Made by a program: the position numbers and the translations under genes
From: Deltaproteobacteria bacterium
Lineage (GTDB): Bacteria; SZUA-79; Acidulodesulfobacterales; Acidulodesulfobacteraceae
Reading direction: 5' to 3'
Length of the DNA: 64,000 bases
Assembly: GCA_023489335.1 (NCBI GenBank)
Contig: JAMDCP010000014.1
Span: 1 to 64,000 of the forward strand
In this document: piece by piece, positions 17,339-25,602 of the stretch
Numbering within the stretch: position 1 is the first letter of the stretch
Layout of the letters: each line of letters starts with the position of its first letter
The notes under the pieces: generated by a model
Database searches by the model: none
What the model saw: only the letters and a program-made list of their open reading frames with translations
Told to the model about the DNA's origin: nothing

Positions 17339-17917
17339 ATGTTAAGTTCTATTTTGGAAAACCAAAACTATAATATGCCTGAGCCGATTTTAACCTGTAT
17401 GGGTAATAACGCAAGCTTGGGCGTTAATCCGCCCGTTAGCTTTACCTCCCACGGCGCGGTTTCCGGCTCCAATATACTTATCGCGGACGATAACTCGGTA
17501 AATGCCAATCTGATGAAAGCAATTTTAGAATCTACGGGAGAAAGGTTTAATATTACTATTGTAAACGACGGCAAAGAGGCGCTCGATATGATTTCGTCAA
17601 GTATAAATTTTGATTTAATGATACTTGATATTATGATGCCGAAGGTTAACGGCCTTGAAGTCCTAAAGGAATTGCGTAGAGAGGATAAAAATATGGGGTC
17701 AGCGCAAACCCGGCGCAATTGCAATTTTCCCGTTATGATTGTGAGCGCTTTAACAGACCCCCGGACGGTTGCCCAGGGCATTGAGATGGGGGCGAACGAT
17801 TATATGGTAAAGCCGATTTCCAAAGATGTCTTTAAAGCTAAAGTTGTTTTTTTGATAAATCAAAAAAAGATGTATGACGCACTAATTAATCCGACCCGCA
17901 AGGACAACAGCGAATAA
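17339..17917 (+). CDS. Response regulator, single receiver domain with N-terminal extension
   Basis: A receiver domain covers about residues 45-185: ILIADDNSVNANLM with the acidic pair, LMILDIMMPKVNG with the phospho-acceptor Asp, VSAL as the switch Thr/Ser region, and MVKPIS with the conserved Lys. The first 45 residues are a non-conserved extension, and the receiver carries a short insertion (GSAQTRRN) before the fourth strand. There is no output domain. It precedes the large hybrid kinase by 34 bases and probably acts with it. The ATG at 17339 is preferred over TTG at 17330 because GGGA lies just upstream. Confidence 0.85.
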   Translation: MLSSILENQNYNMPEPILTCMGNNASLGVNPPVSFTSHGAVSGSNILIADDNSVNANLMKAILESTGERFNITIVNDGKEALDMISSSINFDLMILDIMMPKVNGLEVLKELRREDKNMGSAQTRRNCNFPVMIVSALTDPRTVAQGIEMGANDYMVKPISKDVFKAKVVFLINQKKMYDALINPTRKDNSE

Positions 17918-17951
17918 AAATTTTAATATTATAAGGAGAAACTTAGTTTTT

Positions 17952-20933
17952 TTGAAAAAAAATAATTTTATAAAACGCGAGTTAGGCGGAGCTTATGGCG
18001 CCATGGCAAAAATCCTGATTTACGGCGGGGGAAATGCCGCTAAGACAATGATAGACATGCTTGAAAGCGATAAAAACATCGATATTATCGCTCTTGTTGC
18101 CAGAGATTTAAACAAAGAGGGCGCAATTTTCGCAAAGGAAAGGGGTATTAAATGTTTTTCAAGCATTAAAGAAGTGCTTAACGGCGGGCTTGATTTCAAT
18201 ATCATATTTAATTTAACGGGAAACCCGCGGTCGTCTCTTCCAGAGCTTAAAGAGCTTGCGGACAACGGCGTAGAGATTATAAATTCCGTCAGCGCCAAGT
18301 TAATTTACGACCTTCTTTACGACAGGCATAAAAGCCACATCGATAAAGAAACTATAATTAAACAGTTAAGGGAACAAAAGGCATATTTTCAAAATATTCT
18401 CGACGATTCTTTCGATATGATTGTAGTTACCGATGAACATGGCAATATTACCGAATTTAATAAAGGCGGCGAAAAGATATTAGGATATCCAAAAAAAGAG
18501 ATAATAGGTAAAAAAGCCGCAGATTTATATGTAAATCCTGAAGAAAGGGATGATATTCTTTCAAAGCTGAAAAAAGACCACTTCGTTGCAAATTATGAAA
18601 CTGTTTTACAAAGAAAAGATAAAAGCCTTGCGGATATATCCCTTACAATATCACGCATTTTGAATAAAGACGGCGATATAATCGGAACAATCGGTATTTC
18701 TAAAGATATTACGGAAAAAAAGCTATATGAAGTGGAGCTTAAAGAGCTTAACGAAAACCTTGAAAACAAGGTTATGGAAAGGACAAAGCAGATTGAGGAA
18801 AGCAATAAGGAGCTTGCCAGGGCAAACGAGCTTAAATCAAAATTTATCGCAAACATGTCGCACGAACTCAGGACCCCGCTTAATGCCATTATAGGTTATT
18901 CCGACCTTCTCGTAGAGTCGGAAGAAATTACAGATAAACATAAGCAGTACATAAATAATATTCTCATTTCAGGCAAACACTTGCTCCAGCTTATAAACAA
19001 CATATTAGATATAGCAAAAATAGAAGCGGGAAGATTTTCGCTGGAATATTCTATATTTTCGTTAAAAGATGCGCTTGACGAAGTTATATCGGTTTTAAAA
19101 TCCCTTGCGGATAAAAAGAATATATCTATTAATGTGGATTATGATTGTGGTTATGATTATAAAATATATGCCGATAGAATAAAATTCAAACAAATAATTT
19201 ATAACTTATTAAGCAATGCAATTAAATTTTCTTTTGAAAATACCGAAATTAATGTTGCCTGCAAGAATATTCCGCAGGCCTTGGACATTGAGACAACCCC
19301 CAATTTTAAGCCTCAAAACAATAGTAAATTAGCAGGAGATAAAATCTTCGAATATTTCCAGATGGATGTTATAAATCATGGTATCGGCATTGAAGGTAGC
19401 TTTAGAAAAAATATTTTTGAGGAATTTATTCAGGCCGACAACAATTATTCAAGGCAATATGAAGGCACAGGCCTTGGGCTTTCTTTGACAAAAAAAATAA
19501 TCGAACTTCACGGCGGACATATACATTTTGAATCCACCCCAAATGAAATCACTAATTTTTCATTTATAATTCCAAATACATTCGATGCCGAAGTAATACC
19601 GATAGAACCTGCCGAACAGGAAAAGACTTTAATAACAATGGATTCAAAGTCCTTTTTTAGGAATAACAATATTAAAAGAAACAAGCCGCTTGTTCTTGTC
19701 GCTGAAGACGATAGGGCAACTTCGGAACTATTTACGATTAATCTTGTAAATTCGGGGTATTCCGTTGCACATGCGTACGACGGTATCGAGGCTGTCGAAA
19801 AAACTAAATCCTTAAAACCGTTTGCCGTCCTTCTCGATATAATGATACCAAAAAAAGACGGATGGGAGATTTTAAGCGAATTAAAATCGGATAGGGATAC
19901 AAAAAATATACCCGTAATTATAACAAGCGTAATCGATAATAAAGACCTCGGATTTGCTCTGGGAGCTACGGATTACCTCATAAAGCCTATTGACAAAGAA
20001 ACCCTGATTTATACGCTATCCCAGTTTACTCTTACTTCAAAAAGAAAAAGAAGGCAGGTAAATATTTTATTGATAGACGATGATCCAATCGTCCATAAAA
20101 TGATAGAAAAAATCCTTGTTCCCGAAGGTTTTAATCTTCTTAATGCCTATAACGGAGAAGAGGGGCTTAAAATGGCGATAGAACTTAAGCCGGATTTAAT
20201 CCTGTTAGATTTAATTATGCCCGATATCGACGGATTCGAAGTTGCCGAGAACATTAAAAAGCACCCTATTTCTGCTCAAATCCCCATTTTTATTATAACC
20301 TCAAAGGATCTGTCTATCGAAGAAAGGCTGAGGCTTTCCGGCAACATCGAAAGGATAATCGGCAAAAAAGCCTTTTCAGCCGAAGAACTCAGCCGGCAGG
20401 TAAGGGAACTGGAACTTATATATCCGCAAAAGGCGGGACTTTTTGATGAAATTACGGGACTGTTAGACCATAACTATTTTAATATAAGGCTTGCTCAGGA
20501 GATTAACAGGGCTAAAAGGTATAATATAGCATTCAGCGTGGTCTTTTTAGATATCGATAATTTTAAAGAGTATGCCGACATAGTCGGTAATTTCCATTCC
20601 GATATAGCCCTTAAAAAGATCGCGGACACTCTAAAAAAATATTTAAGAGGCTCCGATGTAGTGGCGAGATTTGGTTATGATGAATTTGCCCTTATACTTA
20701 ATAATACTTTGAAAGAACCGGCAACTTATGTTGCAAATCGATTTTGTTCCATTATTAGAGACTACCCCTTTTATAAAGAAGAGGAACTTAAGTCGAAAAA
20801 ATTGACGGCCTCGTTTGTTGTTGCCTCATTTCCAAAAGACGGGGATTCTCCGGAGGAACTTATTTCCAAAATCTACAATAGATTATGCGATGTTAAAAAT
20901 TCGGGCGGCGGAGCGGTGATAGAAGTAAGCTGA
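17952..20933 (+). CDS. Hybrid signalling protein: Rossmann-like, PAS, histidine kinase, two receivers, GGDEF-like
   Basis: Domains in order: a Rossmann-like NAD-binding fold (about 18-125, ILIYGGGNAAKTMIDML and VARD), PAS (143-257), HisKA with H-box His304 (NMSHELRTPLNAIIGY), HATPase (about 405-545), receiver 1 (580-690, Asp629), receiver 2 (703-820, Asp753), and a C-terminal GGDEF-like domain (about 830-993). Two key sites are altered: the G1-box Asp of the kinase is Asn475 (VINHGIGI), and the cyclase motif reads GYDEF (908-912). The start is TTG at 17952 (AAGGAG upstream) or ATG at 18003. Two single receivers flank it, forming a phosphorelay cluster. The Rossmann part suggests a nucleotide or redox signal; that is inference. 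Confidence 0.88.
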   Translation: MKKNNFIKRELGGAYGAMAKILIYGGGNAAKTMIDMLESDKNIDIIALVARDLNKEGAIFAKERGIKCFSSIKEVLNGGLDFNIIFNLTGNPRSSLPELKELADNGVEIINSVSAKLIYDLLYDRHKSHIDKETIIKQLREQKAYFQNILDDSFDMIVVTDEHGNITEFNKGGEKILGYPKKEIIGKKAADLYVNPEERDDILSKLKKDHFVANYETVLQRKDKSLADISLTISRILNKDGDIIGTIGISKDITEKKLYEVELKELNENLENKVMERTKQIEESNKELARANELKSKFIANMSHELRTPLNAIIGYSDLLVESEEITDKHKQYINNILISGKHLLQLINNILDIAKIEAGRFSLEYSIFSLKDALDEVISVLKSLADKKNISINVDYDCGYDYKIYADRIKFKQIIYNLLSNAIKFSFENTEINVACKNIPQALDIETTPNFKPQNNSKLAGDKIFEYFQMDVINHGIGIEGSFRKNIFEEFIQADNNYSRQYEGTGLGLSLTKKIIELHGGHIHFESTPNEITNFSFIIPNTFDAEVIPIEPAEQEKTLITMDSKSFFRNNNIKRNKPLVLVAEDDRATSELFTINLVNSGYSVAHAYDGIEAVEKTKSLKPFAVLLDIMIPKKDGWEILSELKSDRDTKNIPVIITSVIDNKDLGFALGATDYLIKPIDKETLIYTLSQFTLTSKRKRRQVNILLIDDDPIVHKMIEKILVPEGFNLLNAYNGEEGLKMAIELKPDLILLDLIMPDIDGFEVAENIKKHPISAQIPIFIITSKDLSIEERLRLSGNIERIIGKKAFSAEELSRQVRELELIYPQKAGLFDEITGLLDHNYFNIRLAQEINRAKRYNIAFSVVFLDIDNFKEYADIVGNFHSDIALKKIADTLKKYLRGSDVVARFGYDEFALILNNTLKEPATYVANRFCSIIRDYPFYKEEELKSKKLTASFVVASFPKDGDSPEELISKIYNRLCDVKNSGGGAVIEVS

Positions 20934-20960
20934 TTTAAATAATTTTACCAATTATGAATT

Positions 20961-21347
20961 ATGGCTGCAAAAAATAACAGGCAATGGAAGATTCTTATTG
21001 TCGAAGACAATAAGATTAATATGGATCTTTTAATAGCGATTCTCGAGCCTTTTAATTTTAACATAATAACGGCGCTCGATGGATACGAGGCTATAAAAAA
21101 AGCCGATGAAAACCCAGACTTATCTTTAATTTTGCTTGACATAGGCCTTCCGGGAATAGACGGCATCGAAGTATTTAAAAGGCTTAAATATACGGATGCA
21201 ACGAAAAATATACCCGTTATTGCCGTTACGGCACACGCTATGGCAGGCAACCGGGAACACCTTTTGTCGTTAGGCTTTAACGATTTTGTCGAAAAACCTA
21301 TCGACAGAAAGATACTTTATGAAAAAATTAGAGGTTATATAAAATAA
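20961..21347 (+). CDS. Single-domain response regulator (DivK/CheY type)
   Basis: A 128-residue receiver with nothing else attached: ILIVEDNKINMDLL, phospho-acceptor Asp in LILLDIGLPGIDG, switch Thr in VTAHAM and Lys in VEKPID. The sequence style (EDNKINMDLL, TAHAMAGNRE) is that of receivers detached from hybrid kinases such as DivK. It lies 27 bases after the hybrid kinase and is likely its phospho-partner. The thioesterase gene starts 3 bases after its stop. Confidence 0.9.
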   Translation: MAAKNNRQWKILIVEDNKINMDLLIAILEPFNFNIITALDGYEAIKKADENPDLSLILLDIGLPGIDGIEVFKRLKYTDATKNIPVIAVTAHAMAGNREHLLSLGFNDFVEKPIDRKILYEKIRGYIK

Positions 21348-21350
21348 AAT

Positions 21351-21806
21351 TTGGCTGACGATTTTAAATTTTATACAGAATTAATAGTCCGCTATGAAGA
21401 AACGGATGCGATGTCGGTCGTCTATTACGGCAAATACTTCGTTTACTTTGAAGTGGCGAGAACGGAATATCTTAAAAATATCGGTTATAACTATGTAAAT
21501 ATAGAACGGGACGGATTTTATTTTGTCGTTGCGGAATCTAACTGTAAATATTTTAGTCCGGCAAGATACGACGATGATTTAAAAATTTTTGCAAAAATAG
21601 AATACATCAAAAATTCGAGTTTTAATTTTTTATATAATATTGTTAAAGTTGAAAAAGGCGAAAATAAAAATGGAAATTCAAAAGGGCCTGATGTAAATAT
21701 AGCAAAAGGCAATACCGTTCTGGTCTGCGTGGACAATGTCGATTTCAGGCCGCGTAGAATCCCCGATTATCTCAGAAGGGCGATACAAAACTTTGAGGGT
21801 TTTTAA
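21351..21806 (+). CDS. YbgC/4-hydroxybenzoyl-CoA-type thioesterase (hotdog fold)
   Basis: The product hydrolyses acyl-CoA or acyl-carrier thioesters by family; the substrate is unknown. The active-site strand and helix RYEETDAMSVVYYGKYFVYFE keep the Asp and the Y-x-x-Y/F pattern of YbgC-type enzymes (usual form: V-Y-Y-[EG]-D-T-D-x-x-G-V-V-Y-x-x-x-Y). Length 151 residues. The start is TTG at 21351, because no ATG lies upstream of the conserved motif. It is tightly packed between the response regulator and the DnaJ-like gene. In Tol-Pal operons ybgC precedes tolQ, but no tol genes are seen here. Confidence 0.85.
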   Translation: MADDFKFYTELIVRYEETDAMSVVYYGKYFVYFEVARTEYLKNIGYNYVNIERDGFYFVVAESNCKYFSPARYDDDLKIFAKIEYIKNSSFNFLYNIVKVEKGENKNGNSKGPDVNIAKGNTVLVCVDNVDFRPRRIPDYLRRAIQNFEGF

Positions 21807-21817
21807 ATCGATTTTAT

Positions 21818-22612
21818 ATGAAGGACTACTATTCGATTTTAGAAATTCAGGAAAATGCCAGCGAAGCATTAATTAAAAGCCAGTATAAAAGGCTTGCATC
21901 CATATACCATCCGGATAAAAATCCGAACAATGTCGATAAGTTTCTGGATTTGAACGAGGCTTACAAAACATTGATGAACCGGGCGCTCAGGGAATCCTAC
22001 GATAAGGATTTTAGAGAATTTAATAATTTAAAAAAATCCCAATCGGGGGATAAAATTATTCCTTACAGGACAAGGCTGAGGGACGGCGGAAATGTCAATA
22101 TAGAGATAGATTTCACAGATGATGTTATAAAATCAAAGGATGAGGAATTTATTAATAAAACCGTGACATTGCAAAGGCATATAAAATGCCCCGACTGCGG
22201 CGGGGAAGGCAGTGAAAGAGGCACGCTGAAGGCAGTCTGCCCCCAATGTAACGGTTCGGGCACTGTTAAAAACAATAGTACAAAGATTAACGAGGTTTGC
22301 CAGAATTGCAGCGGATACGGCGATATATTCTTATATAAATGCAAAATATGCAACGGCATGGGCAGAATAAAGGCATCAGAAGAAATTACGCTGGAGTTTA
22401 AAAAGGATGACATATTAAGCAGCGGCGCCACAAACGGCAACGATAATAATAGAATTATAATATTTAGCGGCAGGGGAGACGACGGAGTTTTTGGCGGAAA
22501 AAACGGAGACCTGACGGTTTCGGTTAAGATTGACGATGATATTTTAAATAAGATAAATAATAGTAATAGCGGTTTTTTTCGCAAGCTGTTATTTTTTAAA
22601 AAAATAAATTAG
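21818..22612 (+). CDS. Short DnaJ-like co-chaperone (J domain plus zinc finger)
   Basis: Residues 1-65 are a J domain with the HPD motif (YHPDKNP), which stimulates DnaK ATPase. A four-repeat zinc finger follows: CPDCGGEG, CPQCNGSG, CQNCSGYG and CKICNGMG. Part of the first substrate-binding barrel follows, with GGKNGDLTV. The second barrel, the dimerisation region and the Gly/Phe linker are missing or very short: 264 residues against about 370 in standard DnaJ. It is therefore a specialised paralogue rather than the main DnaJ. No dnaK or grpE is near. Confidence 0.85.
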   Translation: MKDYYSILEIQENASEALIKSQYKRLASIYHPDKNPNNVDKFLDLNEAYKTLMNRALRESYDKDFREFNNLKKSQSGDKIIPYRTRLRDGGNVNIEIDFTDDVIKSKDEEFINKTVTLQRHIKCPDCGGEGSERGTLKAVCPQCNGSGTVKNNSTKINEVCQNCSGYGDIFLYKCKICNGMGRIKASEEITLEFKKDDILSSGATNGNDNNRIIIFSGRGDDGVFGGKNGDLTVSVKIDDDILNKINNSNSGFFRKLLFFKKIN

Positions 22613-22630
22613 ATATTATTTATGGATATT

Positions 22631-23683
22631 TTATATATATATCAATGCGCAGGTTAATAGCGCCGAGTAAAAAACAATAAGAAGGGCAGAGGTTAATTCC
22701 ATAATTCTAACCGCATCTATAATATTTTCCCTGTTTACGGCCCCGTAATTTTCGAATCCCATAACCGGCCTTTTGCTTTCAATGCCCCCGTAATAATTCA
22801 CCCCGCCCAATTTTACGTTTAGCGCGCCGGCCACGATAGATTCAAGCTGTCCGCCGTTAGGGCTGGGATGGTTTTTTCTAAATTTAATCCATGATTTAAA
22901 AGCATCTTTGAAACGGCAATTATTTACCGCCAAACCCAAAAAAAATGTCGATATAAGCATAAAAATTGCAGTTATTCTGAAAGGAATATAGTTAAGCGCA
23001 TCGTCCAAGCGCGCCGAAAACTTGCCGAATTTTTCATATTTTTCGTTTTTATATCCTGTTAATGAATCCAAAAGGTTTGCGCTTTTATAGATAACCGCCG
23101 AGAGAATGCCGAAAGCGGTTGCGAAATAATAGCCGGTGAAATAAATTTTAGTAAAATTTAATATGAATAATCCGGCGATTAATCCGGCCGTGAAATAAAA
23201 GATAACCGAACCTATGCCGTCGCCGGTATTTTCCGAAACGGATTCGACGACCGCCCGGGAAATTTCAGATTCATTTAAATTACCGTTATCTCTGCCTGCA
23301 AGGGAGAGGAGGTTTTTTCTTGCGCCGCCGATATCGTTTGCATTTAATAACCTGTATATTTTTATGCTTTCATGCCTCAAGCCGCCGACAGAAAGAAAAG
23401 AGAGAAGAATATATACCGAAAAGGAATAAAATAATATAGGGGAAATCTTAAAGGTTGTAAAATCGATTAGCGTAAAAATTACCGTGATTATAAAAATGGT
23501 AAAAACATTAAACAGCGCCCCTGAAAAAAATCCATTCGAAATTCCGTAAAATATCTTTTCTAAAAAACCCGAAATATGCCCCATTATGTTTAACGGATGC
23601 ATCTGATACCGGACGGAGCCTATATATAATTCTAATAAAAAGGCTGCCGGAAGGGGAATTAAAATGTAATAATAAGAGGCCAA
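22631..23683 (-). CDS. cbiB: Adenosylcobinamide-phosphate synthase CbiB/CobD
   Basis: This membrane enzyme attaches the aminopropanol arm to adenosylcobyric acid in cobalamin synthesis. Family motifs: an N-terminal membrane segment then SVRYQMHPLNIMG (usual G-D-P-x-x-x-P-H-P-V), SVSENTGDGIGSVIFYF (usual S-V-E-N-x-x-D-x-x-x-x-P-L-F-Y), and SPNGGQLESIVAGALNVKLGG. Length 350 residues with several hydrophobic segments. The start is TTG at 23683, 4 bases after the BI-1 gene's stop, so the two are probably cotranscribed. No other cob/cbi genes are in the window, but two B12-type radical SAM users are plausible clients. Confidence 0.88.
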   Translation of the reverse strand: MASYYYILIPLPAAFLLELYIGSVRYQMHPLNIMGHISGFLEKIFYGISNGFFSGALFNVFTIFIITVIFTLIDFTTFKISPILFYSFSVYILLSFLSVGGLRHESIKIYRLLNANDIGGARKNLLSLAGRDNGNLNESEISRAVVESVSENTGDGIGSVIFYFTAGLIAGLFILNFTKIYFTGYYFATAFGILSAVIYKSANLLDSLTGYKNEKYEKFGKFSARLDDALNYIPFRITAIFMLISTFFLGLAVNNCRFKDAFKSWIKFRKNHPSPNGGQLESIVAGALNVKLGGVNYYGGIESKRPVMGFENYGAVNRENIIDAVRIMELTSALLIVFYSALLTCALIYI

Positions 23684-23687
23684 CCTA

Positions 23688-24386
23688 TTAATCTCTTCTC
23701 TGGCCGAACAGGTTTAAAAGCATTAAAAACAGGTTAATAAAATCTAAATATAAAGTTAAAGCGCCCATAACGGTTTCTTTTCTTTCATCGAAAGAGCCGC
23801 TTAAATATATCTGTTTAAGTTTTTGCATATCATAAGCGGTTAAACCTAAAAATATAACAACCCCAAGTATCGATATGACATACATTAGCATGGAACTATG
23901 AAGGAAAAAATTTACGAACATTGCGATTATAATTGCAAATAATCCCACCATCATGAAATTGCCCATTTCGGTTAAGTCTCTTTTGGTGGTATAACCTAAA
24001 AACGCCAGCAAGCCGAATGATGCGGCGGTAATAAAAAATACCTCGCCGATAGATTGATTCGTGTAAACTAAAAAAATAAAAGAAAATGTAATGCCGGTTA
24101 AGGCGGAATATAATAAGAATATTACCTCGCTGACGGCGGCGGGAAGCCTGTTTATTCCAAATGATAATCCCAATACGGCGGCAAGTTGAAGTCCGATTAA
24201 TAAATAAAACACTAAAACATGGGTATAAAGATATTGGACGACGGGCTTGTCCATCGCAATAAGGTAAGAAATTACGCCTGTTATTGCAAGTCCTGAAGTC
24301 ATCCATGTAAAAACGCCCCTGAAAAAATCGGACAGGCCTTCTGCTGCGTTTTCCCGCGTTCCCGTAATATCGTAACCGTAATCCAT
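23688..24386 (-). CDS. Bax inhibitor-1 family membrane protein (YbhL type)
   Basis: A 232-residue inner-membrane protein with about seven hydrophobic helices. Family features include the N-terminal FFRGVFTWMTSGLAITG segment, LYSALTGITFSFIF, and the C-terminal acidic/aromatic patch GALTLYLDFINLFLMLL, where the conserved Asp of the proposed calcium or proton-sensing pair lies. Members such as YbhL and YetJ are linked to stress and calcium leak; the role here is unknown. A strong AAGGAGG ribosome site lies before the ATG. It is divergent from the K+ channel gene. Confidence 0.92.
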   Translation of the reverse strand: MDYGYDITGTRENAAEGLSDFFRGVFTWMTSGLAITGVISYLIAMDKPVVQYLYTHVLVFYLLIGLQLAAVLGLSFGINRLPAAVSEVIFLLYSALTGITFSFIFLVYTNQSIGEVFFITAASFGLLAFLGYTTKRDLTEMGNFMMVGLFAIIIAMFVNFFLHSSMLMYVISILGVVIFLGLTAYDMQKLKQIYLSGSFDERKETVMGALTLYLDFINLFLMLLNLFGQRRD

Positions 24387-24542
24387 TTATTTTCTTCCTC
24401 CTTATTTGCTCAAAACGGTTTAATAAAAATATTGTAAAATAAAAATGCGGCAAAATCAAGTTGCAAATTAAATTGAATTGAATTAAATTAAGTATTATAG
24501 ATTAACTTTTTTAATTTAAAGAAGAATTTCGGGTTTGGAATA

Positions 24543-25535
24543 ATGTTTAATGTCCTTTTAAATTTTTTTCGTAAATTTAATATAATAACCTCAAAACATA
24601 AATCCGACATCTTACGAATTCTTTTTATCCTTGTAACTATTCTTTTAGTATTTGCATATCTTTTTAGTTATTATGAAAAGATTTCGTTCTTTAAATCCTT
24701 TTATTGGGCGGTTACTACCGCCACAACGGTGGGTTACGGAGATGTAACGCCGACGAATAATGCAGGCAGGGTTATTGCCATGGGGCTTATGATTGCGGGG
24801 ATTGGCGCTTTAGGGCTGTTTTTAGCCACAATTTCGTCGATTATGTTTGATTTTAAAATTGGGAGGGTATTTGGAACAATGGAAAGCCACTTTTTTAAAA
24901 ATCATATAGTAATTCTGGGGTACAGCGATTTAATTAAAACCTCGTTGGACGGCATATTAAAAGAAGGCGAGAATGTGACCTTAGTTGCGGAGATTGAAAA
25001 AGCCCCCGCGGATAATGTCAATTTAGTATTTATTAAAGGAAACATTGCCGATGAAAATATTATAAAAAAAGCAAACCTTAAAAGTGCAAAGCTCTGCATT
25101 ATTTCAGATGAGGACGATTCAAAATCGTTAATAGCGGGGGTAGCGGTCAGGGCCGATGCCGGCTATAAAGATTTATATATAATTGCCCTGATCCATAAAA
25201 AAGAAATTGCAAAGGCATTGAAAGAAATAGGCGTAAACGAGGTGTTCGCATCCGGCTCGTTTTCAAGCAAGGTCCTTGCAAAGTCTATTAAATTTAGGGG
25301 CGCCTCCAAGTTCTTCGACCAGCTTCTGGATGAAAATTTTAAAGAAGGATTATTGGAAAAAGCTGTTCCAAAAGATATTACAGGCAGAGGTTTTTATGAA
25401 GCCATAAAATATTTTAAGGAAAACAAAGATGAAATAATCGTGGGGGTAAAAAGAGAAAATAATATAATAATTAACCCTGATAGCGCTTTCAGCCTTAAAA
25501 CGGACGATAAAATTATTTTAATAGGCAAAAAATAA
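24543..25535 (+). CDS. Two-helix K+ channel with RCK (TrkA-N/TrkA-C) domains
   Basis: Two membrane helices (about 24-43 and 78-100) flank a pore loop with the potassium selectivity filter TVGYGD (62-67). A cytoplasmic RCK domain follows (about 119-235, HIVILGYSDL, then an IISDEDDSKSLIAG segment) and a TrkA-C domain closes the protein (about 250-330, ending IILIGKK). This is the MthK/Kch layout, with gating by ions or nucleotides bound to the RCK ring. Length 330 residues. It is transcribed alone, divergent from the BI-1 gene, and borders the GC-rich island. Confidence 0.93.
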   Translation: MFNVLLNFFRKFNIITSKHKSDILRILFILVTILLVFAYLFSYYEKISFFKSFYWAVTTATTVGYGDVTPTNNAGRVIAMGLMIAGIGALGLFLATISSIMFDFKIGRVFGTMESHFFKNHIVILGYSDLIKTSLDGILKEGENVTLVAEIEKAPADNVNLVFIKGNIADENIIKKANLKSAKLCIISDEDDSKSLIAGVAVRADAGYKDLYIIALIHKKEIAKALKEIGVNEVFASGSFSSKVLAKSIKFRGASKFFDQLLDENFKEGLLEKAVPKDITGRGFYEAIKYFKENKDEIIVGVKRENNIIINPDSAFSLKTDDKIILIGKK

Positions 25536-25602
25536 AAAACTTTTTGCAAAGCATACGGCTTCCCCTTAATTTACTTATCGATGTTATCGGCATGCGCTCG
25601 GA

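Noticed and set aside
25536-25602. Looked for direct repeats or an attachment site flanking the GC-rich island
   Set aside because: No matching repeat pair was recognisable by eye at the two borders; a computed search would be needed.
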